Of a DNA stretch of 64,000 nt, positions 61,870 through 64,000 are shown in pieces (position 1 is the stretch's first letter; each line of letters begins with the position of its first letter). Source of the DNA: Helopsaltes ochotensis (Eukaryota; Chordata; Aves; Passeriformes; Locustellidae); the NCBI GenBank assembly GCA_013400155.1, contig VXBM01000336.1:289041-353040 (forward strand). Reading direction: 5' to 3'. The notes under the pieces are model-generated. The model searched no databases. It worked only from the letters and a program-made list of their open reading frames with translations, and was not told the DNA's origin. The position numbers were made by a program, and so were the translations under genes.

Positions 61870-64000
61870 ACAGTAAAGACTGCTGCAAAGAGGAACAGAG
61901 TAAACTGAGGCTGGTGTTTATGTGGATGGAAACAAACAGATGCATTTAGTTATAGTGAGGCAAATTTATCTCAGTGTCCTGATAGAAAGAAAAATCCAGA
62001 TAGCTGGGCTGCAGAGAAGCAGCAAATAAACTTCTGCTAGAAGTGATGTTCAGTGCCTTCAAGCAAAATATGCAGGCTACAGAACAATGAGATTCCTTTT
62101 TTTGCCCTATTTTGCTATGAAATATGTTATGATTGTTCCTTATTATAAAGAATTCTACTTTTTTTGGGATAACTGAGGAGCATTAAAGGTAGAAGAAGAA
62201 AAGCAGTCTAGGAATCAATGCTCTTGCAAGGAGGGAGAAGACCTAGCTAGGCTCCTGTAATTTTTTTTACTACTGCACTGCAGGTTTTGAAAAGCTGCCT
62301 TCCACGTTTCAGGTAAGAGCCTGCCTCCCTCAGGGTAGATCCCTTTTTGAAGGAATATCTGAATATTCTTGAAAATGGCACTACTGGGATAAGATAGATA
62401 ATGCATATGTGATTCCCTGCTGTGATGGTTCCCTGAGATGTGATAAACAAGGATAAACAGTTCTCTGTTCTGAATCAAGAAGAGGATGAAAGTAAATCAG
62501 TGTATTATTTGAGTGCTTAAAATAAAAGCCTAGTGGTTTACTTCTGTGGTTTTTTTTTTGTTGTTGTTGTTTTTAAGAAGGGGAAATCAGAATTGGCAAT
62601 TCCAGTTGAATTAACTAAATTTTTTTCTCTACATCATCAGTCCTTTTTTTTTGCCTAAGTCTCATTCATAATTTCTGAGAATGCCTTTCTTAAGTTGCTA
62701 GTTTTCTATGTGCTTTGAGTTTGAGCACTTACCTGTGAGCTAAGGATTCTGCCCAAGAGTTAAGCACTATAACATTTAAATGTCCTTGAAATTCTCTAAC
62801 ACAATCCAACTCCTATTTTATGTCATTTCTCCTTTCTTTTTGACATTCAGGAAAAAAAAAGACAAAAAAAAGTCCATATAATATGAAGCAGATTGTAATC
62901 TACCTCGTCTGTATACTGAAAACTTCCTGTGCCCAAGAGGCACCAGTGTTTCTGGTACATAGAGAAGCAGGAGAAGAGCACTCACTTGGAAAGGCTGGAA
63001 TGCCGGAGATTGCTTTGGTTGTCCTGTGAGCTCACTGCTTCATTGTGGAACATGACTGGGCTGAGTGCCTGGGCTATTCTGATGCTGTTGGCCTCAAGAG
63101 CTTCCCCTGACTCACTTCCTCCCAAAGGCAGGGTTTGGATTACCCAGCAATACCAGCAGACCCTCACTGCCAGTCATGTGCTATGTCTTTGGCATGGAAC
63201 TTTATTTGAATTGTGTGTGACTTGTGTGCAGCACAAGGCTAGCCTCTGCTGAAATACAGAGCCTAAAATTATTCTTGCAGTCCTTCTCCAGAAAGAGCTG
63301 TACATAGTTCTTCTACAGTATATGCTGAATTGATTTCCTAAATGTGATTGAAAATACCCTATAAAGATTACAAAGACTAGTTTTAAAATAGAACTTGCAA
63401 TAGAAAACCTAATTTAGTTTGATTTGCATTTTTGTATTCTCTTAGAAATGACACCATAAAATCTTGCTCACAGATTTACATATTTGAAAGATAAACTTTT
63501 TAACAAAGTTCATCAAAACACTGAACTCTGATTTTTATTTGGAATTTCTCTCTCAGGAAAAAGCAAAACACATCATATGATGTTGGATATAAATGGATTA
63601 TAGTACTTCTGTATTTAATTAATACAGTATTTTTTTCTGCTAAGCATTTTAATACATGTATTTCAAGCACATCATTCAATGTACTTTTGCTAAGTACAAG
63701 GCTCTTTTCATACAGATATTGGTTCAATTAACATGTTTTTTTCAAATTCATGTCTAAGTTTTAAATGTTTCTGGAACTGACACCAACTGTCCATTTTTAC
63801 AATTTTTTTTAGTTTTACCTCAATGGAAACTTTCTCCCTCTTTCAGCTGTCGGAGAAATTTTGTTTCACAAAGTCTGCTTCAAGATACTGCTGAACATTC
63901 TTCCTGGTTTTGGAGAACCAGATAAAATGACAGCCCAAAGTTCATTTTTAAAATCAGAATCAATTACTTCTGTAGATTCAAGACTTAACAGTCACAAAAG
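61870..64000. other. Distal upstream DNA, no gene recognised
   Basis: AT-rich sequence with a T/G-rich simple stretch (GTTGTTGTTGTT near 62562). No tyrosine phosphatase or fibronectin-type exon of PTPRQ was found before the window ends. Confidence 0.5.

Overview
The window looks like chromosomal DNA of a bird, from a draft assembly (a 130-base N gap at 30664-30793 and a single N at 45450). The evidence is CR1-type LINE fragments with avian-style 3' ends, AT-rich introns and intergenic DNA, CpG-rich patches around regulatory genes, and three vertebrate genes in the conserved order LIN7A - MYF5 - MYF6.

Layout. 1-21160: the 3' half of LIN7A on the + strand. Three coding exons (11242-11313, 13662-13871, 17712-17924) encode the end of the L27 region, the PDZ domain and a glutamine-rich C-terminus. 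A probable wholly non-coding last exon starts at 19431. The 5' exons lie off the left edge. 21160-40265: about 19 kb of intergenic DNA with no recognised gene; it holds two CR1 fragments, an orphan CpG-rich island with promoter-like motifs (25340-25610), a 25-bp perfect tandem duplication and the assembly gap. 40265-42050: MYF5, minus strand, three exons, 258 aa. 42050-48190: about 6 kb of GC/CpG-rich DNA between the two myogenic genes, where regulatory elements are expected. 48190-49970: MYF6 (MRF4), minus strand, three exons, 241 aa. 49970-64000: DNA upstream of MYF6 with no coding exon I can recognise; it holds a CpG patch, a long purine tract, microsatellites, one clear CR1 3' end and one old CR1-like relic. 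In the conserved vertebrate order the next gene would be PTPRQ, but I see no phosphatase exon before the window ends.

Function. MYF5 and MYF6 are linked, same-strand bHLH myogenic factors that commit cells to and differentiate skeletal muscle. In mammals they share a large array of enhancers. Here their start codons are 7.9 kb apart. LIN7A is a neighbouring scaffold gene (MALS/Veli family) of cell junctions and synapses, transcribed towards them. I found no sign of a new multi-gene system. The most interesting points are the orphan CpG island, the LIN7A stop codon fused to a splice donor, and candidate regulatory elements around the two muscle genes.
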